A stretch of DNA of 64,000 nt, from positions 62,001 to 126,000 of the forward strand of contig LOER01000026.1 of NCBI GenBank assembly GCA_001515945.1. The letters run 5' to 3'. The notes under the pieces are model-generated. The model was not told the origin of the DNA and made no database searches. It saw nothing but the letters and a program-made list of their open reading frames with translations. A program made the translations under genes and the position numbers. The stretch's first letter is position 1; each line of letters begins with the position of its first letter. The DNA comes from Desulfitibacter sp. BRH_c19. GTDB lineage: Bacteria > Bacillota > DSM-16504 > Desulfitibacterales > Desulfitibacteraceae. Of this stretch, positions 43,446-52,727 are shown one piece after another.

Positions 43446-44906
43446 ATGGAAGCAAAATTTTTTATTAAAACAAATCGTATTTTTACTCCATTAAGAAATT
43501 GGTCGTGGGTATTTATCCTATTGGTAGCTTTTGCTGGGCTTTGGTATCCAAAATTAGGACTACTTATGATTCCGGTAATGATAGCGTTACCAATATTTGG
43601 TTTCAAAAAAGGAAAGTTTTGGTGTGGCAATATTTGCCCTCATGGAAGTTTATTTGATCGTTTTATTCTTCAGGTAAGTGCTAATAAGAGGATTCCTTCT
43701 TGGGCTATATCAAAAATTACCATAGGGTTAGCACTATTTTGGTTCATGTATATGCTGGGCAATAGACTTGTAAAAGTATCTGAATTATGGGGTTCTACAC
43801 CATTTCTTGATAAACTAGGATTTATATTTGTAATGAATTACCTAGTAGTAACAATAGTCGGTACAATTTTGGCAGTTTTTATATCGCCAAGAACATGGTG
43901 TAGATTTTGCCCCATGGGTAGCGTGCAAATTCTTTTATATAAATTAGGAACATTATTAGGAATGAATAAAGCTAGTGATGAAAAGGTTACTATTGCAAGC
44001 ACAGAAGCCTGTCATAAATGTGCCAAGTGTTCAAGAGTTTGTCCGGTTCAATTAACTCCATATCTTGAGGTTTCGGAAAACAACCAGTTAAATAATGCTG
44101 CCTGCATCAGATGTGGTACTTGTGTTGTAAACTGTCCAGCTAAAATTCTTTCACTTAATAGTGAAGAAGAGGCCATAAACATTTCAAAAACTATCAGTCT
44201 TGATGGCTACAGAAATAGAAAAGAAATCCTAGCAACAATAAGTGATATCAATTATTTGGATAATAATGTACGAGAGTATATTTTTGAACTCCGAGCTAAG
44301 CTAGACTTTAAGCCAGGTCAATTTATTCTAGTAAAAATTCAAGATAATCCTGAGATGTATAGAGCATATTCAGTCTCAGACTATGATGAAAATTCGAAAA
44401 AGGTAAGAATAACAATTAAGCAAGCTCCAAATGGTTACGGTACAGGCATTATCTTTAATAGTTTTAAGAAAGGTGATAGTGTTCAAATATCTGGACCGAT
44501 GGGCAATGAACTTGTGGTCGATAAGGATGCAGACAAAGTTGTCTTTGTAGCAGGTGGAATAGGAATTACACCTTTTGTTCCTCTAGTAAGAGAAATGATA
44601 GAAAAGAGAAGTAATATCAAAGACGTTAAGTTAATATATGGAGTGAATAAAGAAGATGAGTTTCTGTATGATGAATTCTTCAAAGAAATAGAAAATAAAA
44701 ATGACAATTTTGAGTATATAAAAGTGGTTGCCATGGATGAGCAATGGCAAGGCAGAAAAGGTTTTGTTACAGATGTTTTAAAAGAAATGCAATTTGAAGA
44801 TTATAAGATTTATCTTTGTGGCCCACTACCCATGACCAATGCAACTTTAACTGTATTGTCACAATTAGGTGTAAATAACCAAGATATCAACTATGAAAGT
44901 GCGTAG
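43446..44906 (+). CDS. Membrane 4Fe-4S protein fused to FAD/NAD(P) reductase
   Basis: ATG 43446 follows AAGGGGAG, giving 486 residues. The first half is a NapH/YccM-like membrane part with several helices and Cys motifs WCGNICPHGS and WCRFCPMGS. Two 4Fe-4S clusters follow (CHKCAKCSRVCP and CIRCGTCVVNCP). The C-terminal half is ferredoxin-reductase-like: YRAYSVSDYD (FAD), GGIGITPFVPL (NAD(P)) and YLCGPLPM. It probably passes electrons between NAD(P)H and a membrane or ferredoxin partner. The fusion itself is unusual. It is a single gene, ending inside a TAGGGTCAGG repeat. Confidence 0.85.
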   Translation: MEAKFFIKTNRIFTPLRNWSWVFILLVAFAGLWYPKLGLLMIPVMIALPIFGFKKGKFWCGNICPHGSLFDRFILQVSANKRIPSWAISKITIGLALFWFMYMLGNRLVKVSELWGSTPFLDKLGFIFVMNYLVVTIVGTILAVFISPRTWCRFCPMGSVQILLYKLGTLLGMNKASDEKVTIASTEACHKCAKCSRVCPVQLTPYLEVSENNQLNNAACIRCGTCVVNCPAKILSLNSEEEAINISKTISLDGYRNRKEILATISDINYLDNNVREYIFELRAKLDFKPGQFILVKIQDNPEMYRAYSVSDYDENSKKVRITIKQAPNGYGTGIIFNSFKKGDSVQISGPMGNELVVDKDADKVVFVAGGIGITPFVPLVREMIEKRSNIKDVKLIYGVNKEDEFLYDEFFKEIENKNDNFEYIKVVAMDEQWQGRKGFVTDVLKEMQFEDYKIYLCGPLPMTNATLTVLSQLGVNNQDINYESA

Positions 44907-44930
44907 GGTCAGGCTTGACAAATTGACATT
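44904..44930 (+). repeat. TAGGGTCAGG dispersed repeat, copy 1
   Basis: TAGGGTCAGGCTTGACAAAT then TGACATT begins exactly with the TAG stop of the preceding gene. Two more copies lie at 51839 and 52695. Confidence 0.7.
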
Positions 44931-44969
44931 TTTTCTTCCAATCTTCTGTGACTACAATTGAAAACAAAC

Positions 44970-45021
44970 ACCCCCAGCTAACCTTGGGAGCAATATGCTC
45001 CTAGGGGCTGGGGGTTTTTTT
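44970..45021 (+). terminator. Strong branched terminator
   Basis: ACCCCCAGC pairs with GCTGGGGGT, enclosing a second GGGAGCA/TGCTCC stem, followed by seven T. From here to 45254 I see no gene or clear promoter. Confidence 0.85.
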
Positions 45022-45254
45022 ATTAGGCAAGAAATACTCTTTAAGTTTCTTTGTTATAATTCTTTTGTCATTATTAGTATTCATTCCATCACTTCCATAT
45101 CAATTTGATAATTAACCTGATTATATCTTAATTACCTTTTTCTAGCAATAAGGTCAATGGTGGGACAATAGAAGTATTTTGTTAAAAAATGTTTGGGAGA
45201 TTCAATAGACTTTTGTCGTAGTAATATATAGGAGACAGTTGAAGGGGGTTCAAG

Positions 45255-45803
45255 ATGGAAATTACTGACGAAAATGTAATACAACAATTAAAATATAAAA
45301 ATCAAGATGCCTTAGAGTACATAATGGATACTTATTCTGCTGGTGTTTATGGATTAGCCTGTAACATCCTTAAGGATCTTGGGCAGCAGGAAGATATAGA
45401 GGAATGTGTTAGCGATGTTTTTGTGTCTGTTTGGGAAGACTGTCACCATTATAACCCAATCAAAGGTTCAATAAAAACCTGGCTGCTTATCTTAACAAAG
45501 TATAAAGCCTTAGATTATCGTAGGCAGATGTATGGAGAGAAAAGGATTACTAGAGCAGATAATGTTGAAAAATTAGTTTCTCCTAAAATGGTGGAAAATG
45601 AGATTATTTTGAAAGAGGAAATAAGCCAGATTACTGCAATTATCGATCAACTAGGAGATAAAGATCAGCAAATTTTCTATAAGCGATATTTTTTGTATGA
45701 AACCATAGACAAAATTGCTGGGCAGCTAGGATTAACTAGACACGCAGTAGATAATAGGCTGTGGCGTATTCGAAAGATTTTAAAAGAAAACGTAGCAGAG
45801 TAA
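45255..45803 (+). CDS. ECF-type RNA polymerase sigma factor
   Basis: The 182-residue protein has region 2 (YIMDTYSAGVYGLACNIL, then ECVSDVFVSVWED) and region 4 (LTRHAVDNRLWRIRKIL), with no region 3, as in ECF sigma factors. AGGGGG precedes ATG 45255. The next gene encodes a DUF4179-type anti-sigma factor, so the sigma factor is held at the membrane until a signal. Targets may include its own operon and the secreted gene at 47413. Confidence 0.92.
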   Translation: MEITDENVIQQLKYKNQDALEYIMDTYSAGVYGLACNILKDLGQQEDIEECVSDVFVSVWEDCHHYNPIKGSIKTWLLILTKYKALDYRRQMYGEKRITRADNVEKLVSPKMVENEIILKEEISQITAIIDQLGDKDQQIFYKRYFLYETIDKIAGQLGLTRHAVDNRLWRIRKILKENVAE

Positions 45804-45818
45804 AAAGGAGGGATCTAA

Positions 45819-47249
45819 GTGAAAGACTATGAGGATAAAGATATTATTTCTTTAATGGATAGGGTGGAGGAACAAAAAATGGTACAAATTATGGAGCAGA
45901 ACAAGGGAGATGTTTCTAACGAGCTTCCAGATGATATTTTAAATAACATAAAAGCTAAAACCTATAAAAAAATTGGAGTAAGTAGTATGCCTCAGCCTCA
46001 AAAGAAAAGCAATTTGTCTTTTAAGAGCTCTGCAAAAATGTGGAAAAACTTAGTTGCTTCCTTGTTGATTTTGGCTCTATTGGGAATTACTATTGTAGGT
46101 TATGAGCCGGCATTGGCAAAGGTTAAGCACTTTCTTCAATATATTCCTGGAATGGGTATTGTCCTCGAAGATGAAGGTGAAGCCCCAAGGTATGTTTTAG
46201 AGAAATCTATAGTAGAGAATATAGGAAATGGCATGATAGAAATTAAAGGAGTTATTATTGATAATGATAGGACCATTGTTACTATTTCCGGTAGCAATTT
46301 ACCCATATATAAAGATATTAGGTTTAAAGATATTGATGGTCTAGAATACAAAGCAGATGGTTATTCAATAAGTAGTAGTGGAGCAGGCCCAAGCCTAGGT
46401 AAACCCAACATTTGGGAGGGCACTTATGTTTATGAAGGTACAATAACTAACATTAATGGTCTTAGAGTAGTATTATTAGATGGTGAGATTATTGATCTAC
46501 CCATACCTTTGGTTAAAGCAGAAACCTATAAAAGCTATGCTGAAATGGGGCCTACAGTTACTGTTGAAGATCTAAGTGTAACTGCCATTACTACATTAAT
46601 GGATGATAAACTACAGGTTAATCTAATCTCTCCTCCACAGGCAGGCAGGAAAATAAATGCTTATGGTGGTAATCCTAATGTCTCTAATGATGGAGAGGTA
46701 ATGACGCTCAAAAATATAAACAATGAGGAGTTTAAAATATCAGCACCAGGAATGTATTCTCCGCCTTTAAGCGAATTCTATTTTGATATAGATGGTAGTG
46801 CAGAAAAAGAATATTTGTTGTCAATTCCATTCATAGAGACTGTTTATGAAGCTAATGCATCGCTTAGTCTAGATATTCCAAAAGAAGGGTTAGTAGAAAT
46901 TAATGAAGAAGTGGAATTAGCTGGTTATCCAATAAGCTTTAAAAGCGTTGAACGAACTGATGAGGGACACATACGTATATTTGTAGATTTAAATTATGAT
47001 GAAAAAAAGGATAACAACCTTATTGGCTTTAGGATGGATAAGACAAAGGTGTCATTTAGCTTAACTGAGATGAAGCCTCCCAAACGAGTTACGGGATGGG
47101 GGTATACTATAAATGAAAAAACGAGAGCAATGGAATTTTTAGATATATCATTACCAGGAGATGCTGACGTGAGAAAACTCAAACTGTATTTACATGAACC
47201 AGTAGTAGTAAAAAATGGTCCTTGGGATTTAGAAATAGCTCTTCCATAG
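45819..47249 (+). CDS. DUF4179-type anti-sigma factor
   Basis: The 476-residue protein has a cytoplasmic part of about 70 residues, then one membrane helix (about 72-92, LVASLLILALLGITIVGY). A large outside region opens with VKHFLQYIPGMGIVLEDEG, the DUF4179 signature. The cytoplasmic part should bind the upstream sigma factor and the outside part should sense envelope conditions. GGAGG precedes GTG 45819. It starts 15 bases after the sigma gene. Confidence 0.85.
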   Translation: MKDYEDKDIISLMDRVEEQKMVQIMEQNKGDVSNELPDDILNNIKAKTYKKIGVSSMPQPQKKSNLSFKSSAKMWKNLVASLLILALLGITIVGYEPALAKVKHFLQYIPGMGIVLEDEGEAPRYVLEKSIVENIGNGMIEIKGVIIDNDRTIVTISGSNLPIYKDIRFKDIDGLEYKADGYSISSSGAGPSLGKPNIWEGTYVYEGTITNINGLRVVLLDGEIIDLPIPLVKAETYKSYAEMGPTVTVEDLSVTAITTLMDDKLQVNLISPPQAGRKINAYGGNPNVSNDGEVMTLKNINNEEFKISAPGMYSPPLSEFYFDIDGSAEKEYLLSIPFIETVYEANASLSLDIPKEGLVEINEEVELAGYPISFKSVERTDEGHIRIFVDLNYDEKKDNNLIGFRMDKTKVSFSLTEMKPPKRVTGWGYTINEKTRAMEFLDISLPGDADVRKLKLYLHEPVVVKNGPWDLEIALP

Positions 47250-47412
47250 AATTGTCGTAACCTATTTTGATGAGATAGCCTCACACATATAATTGGCAGA
47301 TACCTATGCAATGCTTATATAAAAGGATAAATTTGGCTGGAACAAGAGGGTGTTTCTTTTCGTCTATAATACTGTAAGGCCTAAAATAAAATCACTTAAG
47401 TGGAGGTCAAAG

Positions 47413-48546
47413 ATGAAAAGTAAAATATTTATTGTTATCACGCTTCTGCTAATATTTATTCCTAACATTGTAGGAGCTGCTGAAAGTGAGTTTCGTATCT
47501 TTATCAATGATGAACAATTGAGCATTACTAGTGACATGGGGAGACCTTTTATTGACGATCAATCTAGAACTCAAATTCCATTAAGGGCAGTTAGTGAAGG
47601 GTTAGGAAAAGAAGTTAGGTGGGATGGTATCAATAAAAAGGTTACTATTGTCAACTCTAATAATCAAGAAATCCTTCTTGCTATTGGTAGTAACAAGGTA
47701 ATTACCCCTAATGATACTATCACAATGGATACAGAGGCTGTAATTGTAGGAAGTAGGACTTATGTACCTTTAAGATTTGTTAGTGAAGCATTAGGATATG
47801 TTGTTGATTACCAGAAGAAAGGGTATCATAGCATAAGTATTACGGATGCTATTGCTGAAACCAAATTTTATAGGCCTGATTATCAAGCTTTGTCTGCTGA
47901 GATTTCAGATTGGATAGAGTTTTCCAAGGAACTACCCCTAGTCCAGGAAAAGGAATACGATGGCAAAAGATTTATCCTGATTACTGAAGGAATGAAACCA
48001 ACAGGCGGATATTCGGTAGAGGTAGAGGAAGTAGAAATTGTTGACCAAGAATTAGTAATAAAAGTAAAATCAATTGAACCTGGAGAAGATGACGTTGTAA
48101 CTCAAGCAATTACCCATCCATACGATTTAATTGTAGTTGAAAATACAGAACTGCCTTTAAAGTTCGTGGATGTAGACGATGAAGACAGGTATTTTATGGG
48201 TTTATTAGGTATTGATGAGATTGATAGCCCTATCGTGGCTTCATCAGACTGGATTAAAGTTTTTGAGCCAGAACTAAATGAAGAAGTTGAGGGAACATTT
48301 AAATTAGCAGGAATTGCAAGTGTATTTGAAGGGACTGTCAGCTATGAGCTGATAACCGATACAGGCGATGTAGTGCTTGAAGGTTTTACAACAGCAGCTA
48401 TGGGTGACTGGGCTTATTTTGAAGAGGAAATCCAAATTCCCGAGGATTTGGATGATACTGAGTTATTCTTAGAGTTGTATAGTGAGAGCATGAAAGATGG
48501 TTCAAAAATGTTTACAGTTACTATTCCATTAACTATAGAGCTCTAA
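47413..48546 (+). CDS. Secreted copper-amine-oxidase-N / PrcB / Gmad2-like protein
   Basis: ATG 47413 follows GGAGG; the frame extends upstream without a site. The 377-residue protein has a signal peptide, then a copper amine oxidase N-terminal type domain (IPLRAVSEGLGKEVRWD and VPLRFVSEALGY). A PrcB-like segment follows (MKPTGGYSVEVEEVEI), and the end resembles a Gmad2 immunoglobulin-like domain (VEGTFKLAGIASVFEGTVSYEL). Such proteins are structural or regulatory in the wall or in spore germination. It closes the sigma/anti-sigma group. Confidence 0.82.
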   Translation: MKSKIFIVITLLLIFIPNIVGAAESEFRIFINDEQLSITSDMGRPFIDDQSRTQIPLRAVSEGLGKEVRWDGINKKVTIVNSNNQEILLAIGSNKVITPNDTITMDTEAVIVGSRTYVPLRFVSEALGYVVDYQKKGYHSISITDAIAETKFYRPDYQALSAEISDWIEFSKELPLVQEKEYDGKRFILITEGMKPTGGYSVEVEEVEIVDQELVIKVKSIEPGEDDVVTQAITHPYDLIVVENTELPLKFVDVDDEDRYFMGLLGIDEIDSPIVASSDWIKVFEPELNEEVEGTFKLAGIASVFEGTVSYELITDTGDVVLEGFTTAAMGDWAYFEEEIQIPEDLDDTELFLELYSESMKDGSKMFTVTIPLTIEL

Positions 48547-48560
48547 AGTTTTCACTAAAA

Positions 48561-48596
48561 AGGGGGCGTAACGAAGCTTTAGTTTCGTCGCCCCCT
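48561..48596. terminator. Shared bidirectional terminator
   Basis: GGGGGCG pairs with CGCCCCC and an inner ACGAA pairs with TTCGT. A on one side and T on the other serve both convergent genes. Confidence 0.85.
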
Positions 48597-48622
48597 TGTT
48601 TTACTTTATGTCCTAAGAGCAC

Positions 48623-49210
48623 TTAAGCTCCAGGGATCTTAGGTTGTTCTTCAGGTTTTTCCCTTTTGATAAGTCTTTTTCTCCCGTTTCTAGTAATAAA
48701 AAGGGAAAATATTATCAGACAGATGGCAAGGGTAACTCCAATCATATTTATAAATACATCAACCGTACTTGAGTACCTACCATCTACAAAAGACTGCCTA
48801 TATTCATCCAGAAAGGATAAAACGCCCCCTCCTATAAAAGAGAGTACCAATGCAAAGGCTGACTTTCTAATATATTGATGAAGTAGAAAGAATATGGCAG
48901 TAGTAATTATAAAGAAAATAGATATGTGAGCTAACTTACGTAGAAAGAATTCTATAATAATGGGGTTTTCGCTGGCATATCTAAAAAAATCTCTAGTTAA
49001 AGTGTCAATGTGTCCTAATTCTCCAAAGTTAAGAGGGATACGTGCTGCTATCCACTCAGAAAACCTTACAACAGTAAGATCTAACCTTAACAGTATTGAG
49101 TTGATAAACTTCAGTACTGGTAGCACTCTTAAACCTGGAATTGATGATAAAAAATATAAAGTTCCTATTAAAAATAATACTACAATCCATGCACTCTTCT
49201 TCATAAGCAT
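48623..49210 (-). CDS. VanZ-like membrane protein
   Basis: The 195-residue protein has about four or five membrane helices. The VanZ pattern is visible: FLRKLAHISIFFIITT, then LDEYRQSFVDGRYSSTVDVF and INMIGVTLA. ATG 49210 is chosen with GGGG near it; the frame reaches 49258 without a ribosome site. VanZ homologues influence teicoplanin resistance and envelope function, but their activity is not established. No van genes are nearby. Confidence 0.85.
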   Translation of the reverse strand: MLMKKSAWIVVLFLIGTLYFLSSIPGLRVLPVLKFINSILLRLDLTVVRFSEWIAARIPLNFGELGHIDTLTRDFFRYASENPIIIEFFLRKLAHISIFFIITTAIFFLLHQYIRKSAFALVLSFIGGGVLSFLDEYRQSFVDGRYSSTVDVFINMIGVTLAICLIIFSLFITRNGRKRLIKREKPEEQPKIPGA

Positions 49211-49295
49211 AGCCCCATTTCGCATATCTACATATAGTTTATAATAATATAATATCATATGGCTGCTAAGATGAATAACCAGTTATTTTGTGCTA

Positions 49296-50294
49296 TCAAA
49301 TATTAAGTGGGTATTTCCCATACTTCTTAACACCCCTTGCCATGGCTAGGACATTTTCAGTCTTAACATAATGGGGCAAGCAATTTGCACTTCCTAAAAT
49401 ATAACCACCATTTGCTCCAGCTGCTTTTATACACCTTAGTACTTCTTCCTCCACATCTTCAGGAGTGCCACGTGTTAGTGCATAAGTGAGATCTACATTG
49501 CCCCATAGACACACTTTATGGCCATAGGTTTCTTTAATAACTTTAAGATTCATAGATAAGGGGTCGATTGGATGAATGCAGTCCATTCCCAAGGTTAATA
49601 AATCATCCATTATGGGTATTATATTTCCGTCACTATGAAAGACCCAAGGTATTTTACATGAATCAGAAATCTGTTTGACCTTGGGAACAAAAACATCTCT
49701 AAAGATCTGTGGGGACACTAATGGACCACTATTATATGCGATGTTATTATAGGTGCTAATAAAATCAATCCCGACAGAATTTAACCGTTCAACAATGCTA
49801 CAATTCCATTCAATATAACGATCTAATACCTTTTCAACTAACCTCAAATTATCGTATAATGCGTAGGAGAATGTTTCGATTCCCATTGAATGAAGAACAC
49901 AATCAATCCCCCAAGTCATATATACATAAAGTGCTAAATCTTCCTTCCCATAATGCTCAACAAACTTCTTTACAGGTTCGTACAGCTTTTCATCATGGGG
50001 GTCAGGAAAAACCATTATCTCTAAATCATTTTCTGTTTTTATTAATCCATCCATAAGAAATTCATGTCCATCCTTAACTATTTTATTACAGAATAGTGGA
50101 GACCAATATTCCAGAGTTCTTAAATCCATGGCATCCAATCCTAATCTACGAGAAAACTCTAAATCACTATACTCAGTAGTACCCATTATTTTCTCTCTTA
50201 CTTCTAGACCTACGTCATCCATAAAAGGTATCTGATCTGGTTGTTTTAATTGAAATGCGGCCAAAACTCTTTCTCTTGATGTCATTTGTTTCAC
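49296..50294 (-). CDS. Uroporphyrinogen-decarboxylase-family protein (methyltransferase-like)
   Basis: The 332-residue protein begins MTSRERVLAAFQLKQPDQIPF, then has a UroD-type barrel with FHSDGNIIPIMDDLLTLG and CIHPIDPLSMNLKVIKETYG. Clostridial members of this group, such as MtaA/MtbA-like proteins, transfer methyl groups between corrinoid proteins and coenzymes or act on demethylation. No haem genes or corrinoid protein genes are nearby, so a haem role is unlikely and the methyltransferase role is inferred. It is a single minus-strand gene with GGGGGC upstream. Confidence 0.85.
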   Translation of the reverse strand: MKQMTSRERVLAAFQLKQPDQIPFMDDVGLEVREKIMGTTEYSDLEFSRRLGLDAMDLRTLEYWSPLFCNKIVKDGHEFLMDGLIKTENDLEIMVFPDPHDEKLYEPVKKFVEHYGKEDLALYVYMTWGIDCVLHSMGIETFSYALYDNLRLVEKVLDRYIEWNCSIVERLNSVGIDFISTYNNIAYNSGPLVSPQIFRDVFVPKVKQISDSCKIPWVFHSDGNIIPIMDDLLTLGMDCIHPIDPLSMNLKVIKETYGHKVCLWGNVDLTYALTRGTPEDVEEEVLRCIKAAGANGGYILGSANCLPHYVKTENVLAMARGVKKYGKYPLNI

Positions 50295-50467
50295 GTATAT
50301 GCCCCCTAGAATATCAACAGTATCTTAGCGCGGAAATCTGTGCTTATTAGTTTCTCCAAAGTAGTTATATTTCCTGTAGGAATTTAGTAGAAAATCTACT
50401 TCTTTAAGGAGGAATACCCCTCCCATAATGGGAATTATTAATAAAGAACAAATTAAAGGAGTCAGCC

Positions 50468-51175
50468 ATGAAAATATTAAAAAACGACTGGAATGAGTTA
50501 TTGGGACAAGAGTTTCAGAAGCCTTATTACATAGAATTAAAAGAGTTTCTTATAAGTGAATATCAATCCCGGGCTATCTATCCAGATAAGCATCATATTT
50601 TTAATGCGCTGCATTTTACCCCATATTCTCAGACAAAGGTAGTAATTTTGGGGCAGGATCCATACCATGGTCAGGGACAGGCCCATGGTCTCAGCTTTTC
50701 TGTTCAGCCTGGTGTTGCACCACCCCCATCTTTGAAAAACATTTTTAAGGAGCTAGAAGCTGACCTGGGTTGTACAATTCCCAACCATGGATATTTAGTA
50801 CCCTGGGCTAACCAGGGGGTATTACTGATAAATGCAGTATTGACTGTTCGTGCTAGTGAAGCAAATTCCCACAGGGGAAAGGGCTGGGAGATCTTTACTG
50901 ATAAAGTTATTTCGTTATTAAATCAGAGGGAGCAGCCAGTTGTCTTTATTCTATGGGGTAAGCATGCTCAGGAAAAACAGGCGCTAATTTCAGCTCCTAG
51001 GCATTTAATAATTAAAAGTCCCCATCCAAGTCCATTTTCAGCAACTGGAGGATTTTTCGGAAGCAGACCTTTTTCTAGAACTAATAGATTTTTAAAGAAA
51101 AATGGGCAGGATGAAATTAGCTGGCAACTACCAAGCTTAAGTGAACTGCAGAGCAATATTGATAACCATAAATGA
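50468..51175 (+). CDS. ung: Uracil-DNA glycosylase, family 1
   Basis: The 235-residue enzyme is of normal length. It has the catalytic [18 protein letters not shown] (Asp64), [10 protein letters not shown], and the DNA-intercalating HPSPFSA near residue 188. It excises uracil from DNA in base-excision repair. AAAGGAG precedes ATG 50468. It is a single gene, divergent from the UroD-family gene. Confidence 0.95.
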   Translation: MKILKNDWNELLGQEFQKPYYIELKEFLISEYQSRAIYPDKHHIFNALHFTPYSQTKVVILGQDPYHGQGQAHGLSFSVQPGVAPPPSLKNIFKELEADLGCTIPNHGYLVPWANQGVLLINAVLTVRASEANSHRGKGWEIFTDKVISLLNQREQPVVFILWGKHAQEKQALISAPRHLIIKSPHPSPFSATGGFFGSRPFSRTNRFLKKNGQDEISWQLPSLSELQSNIDNHK

Positions 51176-51247
51176 TATAATATACAAGATTTTTCATATT
51201 AAGAATTTTAATATAACAAAAGTAATTATTGTTGGGAGGAATGGCAG

Positions 51248-51841
51248 GTGGGTGAAAGTGAAGGTGGACTGTTTAATGTTATTGCCCCGATTTATAACCT
51301 GTTTTTCAATTATCAAGTAAAATATTATGAAAAAATACTAGCTAGGGTTAAAAATGAAATTGATGTATCCCAATATGAAAGTATAATAGATATAGGGTGT
51401 GGAACTGGCGCTCTAAGTCAGGTATTATACGAAGAAGGACTTAAGGTTACTGGAATTGATGCCGCACAAAAAATGATAAAACAAGCAAAGAAAAGATTAA
51501 ATAAAGACATCAATTTGGTTCATGCAAGTGCATTAGAACCCATTCCTTTTGAGGATAAAAGCTTTGATATTGCAATCTCATCCTATGTAATACATGGAAT
51601 GAAAGGATATGAACGACAAAAGGCTTACGCCCAAATGAGTAGAATTGCAAAGCACCGGGTAATTGTTCATGATTACAATGCAAATAGAGCAATTCCTACT
51701 GACCTAGTTGAATGGCTCGAAGGAGGGGATTATTTTAACTTTATAAAGAATGCTAAGGCTGAAATGGCCCAAAGTTTTGAAGAAGTTCAGGTAATCAACG
51801 TGGGCACACGCGCAGCATGGTATATCTGCACCCCACAATAG
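51248..51841 (+). CDS. Class I SAM-dependent methyltransferase
   Basis: The 197-residue protein starts at GTG 51248 with GGGAGG seven bases upstream. The SAM-binding fold shows IIDIGCGTGALSQVL, VTGIDAAQKMIKQAKKRL and a following FDIAISSYVIHGM. The small size and ubiE-like layout suggest a small-molecule substrate that cannot be named. It ends exactly at the TAG of a dispersed TAGGGTCAGG repeat. The patatin gene follows. Confidence 0.88.
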   Translation: MGESEGGLFNVIAPIYNLFFNYQVKYYEKILARVKNEIDVSQYESIIDIGCGTGALSQVLYEEGLKVTGIDAAQKMIKQAKKRLNKDINLVHASALEPIPFEDKSFDIAISSYVIHGMKGYERQKAYAQMSRIAKHRVIVHDYNANRAIPTDLVEWLEGGDYFNFIKNAKAEMAQSFEEVQVINVGTRAAWYICTPQ

Positions 51842-51870
51842 GGTCAGGCTTGACAAATTGACATTTTTTT
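51839..51870 (+). repeat. TAGGGTCAGG dispersed repeat, copy 2
   Basis: It matches copy 1 over about 30 bases, including the T run, and again begins with the stop codon of the upstream gene. Confidence 0.7.
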
Positions 51871-51908
51871 CGACCGCTATGTGCGTAGTGAAAGGAGGTG
51901 TGAGAAAA

Positions 51909-52694
51909 TTGAGAATTGGTTTAGCTTTAGGAGCAGGTGGTGCCAAGGGGATGGCTCACTTAGCTTTTCTCCAGGCAATGGAAGACTTGGGGGTAAGACC
52001 TACAATAATATCTGGTTGTAGCATAGGAGCTCTCATTGGAGCTTATTATGCTGCTGGGTTATCGCCTAAAGATATAAATAGTATCTTACTTGATATCGAC
52101 TTAAAGGATATGACCAAATTTTTGGATTTCTCATTTTTTGACTCTTCAGGAATTATTAAAGGAAAGGGTGTCGAAAACTTTATTCGAAATACTTTGCCAG
52201 TACATGAATTTAAGGAATTAAATATTCCACTAAAAATTGTGGCTACAGACTACTGGAAAAGGGAAGATGTTATTTTCGAAAGTGGAGATTTGATAAAACC
52301 AATTAGAGCTAGTATATCCATCCCAGTTTTGTTTGAAGCAGTATCACATAACGACACAATCTTAATAGATGGGGCCACAACTAACCCAGTTCCATATGAT
52401 ATTTTAAAAGATAAATGTGATCTAATAATTGCTATTGATGTAACTGGGAAATATACTCCATCACCTACAAGGGGTATTTCTAGTAGGATAGAAATGATTA
52501 TAAATACTCTTCAGATTATGCAATCAGCTATCGTTAAATGCAAGGGAGTTGACACGGCTGTTGCCATATTTGCACAACCTGAATTAGAAAATATAAATGT
52601 GTTAGACTTCCATAAACATGAGGAGATTATGCTGAGTGTCATGCCTCATGTAGTAAAATTTAAAAAGGATTTAAAAAGTAAACTAAACCTATAA
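51909..52694 (+). CDS. Patatin-like phospholipase
   Basis: TTG 51909 is chosen, with AGGAGG about ten bases before; the frame also runs back through the repeat to 51858, which is not credible coding. The 261-residue protein has LALGAGGAKGMAHLAFL (oxyanion region), GCSIG with Ser38 and IDGATTNPVPYD with the catalytic Asp. It is a cytoplasmic serine/aspartate-dyad lipase of the RssA/patatin type. The natural lipid is unknown. A third repeat copy begins one base after its stop. Confidence 0.9.
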   Translation: MRIGLALGAGGAKGMAHLAFLQAMEDLGVRPTIISGCSIGALIGAYYAAGLSPKDINSILLDIDLKDMTKFLDFSFFDSSGIIKGKGVENFIRNTLPVHEFKELNIPLKIVATDYWKREDVIFESGDLIKPIRASISIPVLFEAVSHNDTILIDGATTNPVPYDILKDKCDLIIAIDVTGKYTPSPTRGISSRIEMIINTLQIMQSAIVKCKGVDTAVAIFAQPELENINVLDFHKHEEIMLSVMPHVVKFKKDLKSKLNL

Positions 52695-52720
52695 TAGGGT
52701 CAGGATTGACAAATTGACAT
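52695..52720 (+). repeat. TAGGGTCAGG dispersed repeat, copy 3
   Basis: TAGGGTCAGGATTGACAAAT then TGACAT directly follows the TAA of the patatin gene. It has one base change against copies 1 and 2 and lacks the T run. Confidence 0.7.
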
Positions 52721-52727
52721 CCAAAAT

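Noticed and set aside
51858-51908. N-terminal extension of the patatin protein
   Set aside because: It translates the TAGGGTCAGG repeat; AGGAGG supports TTG 51909.
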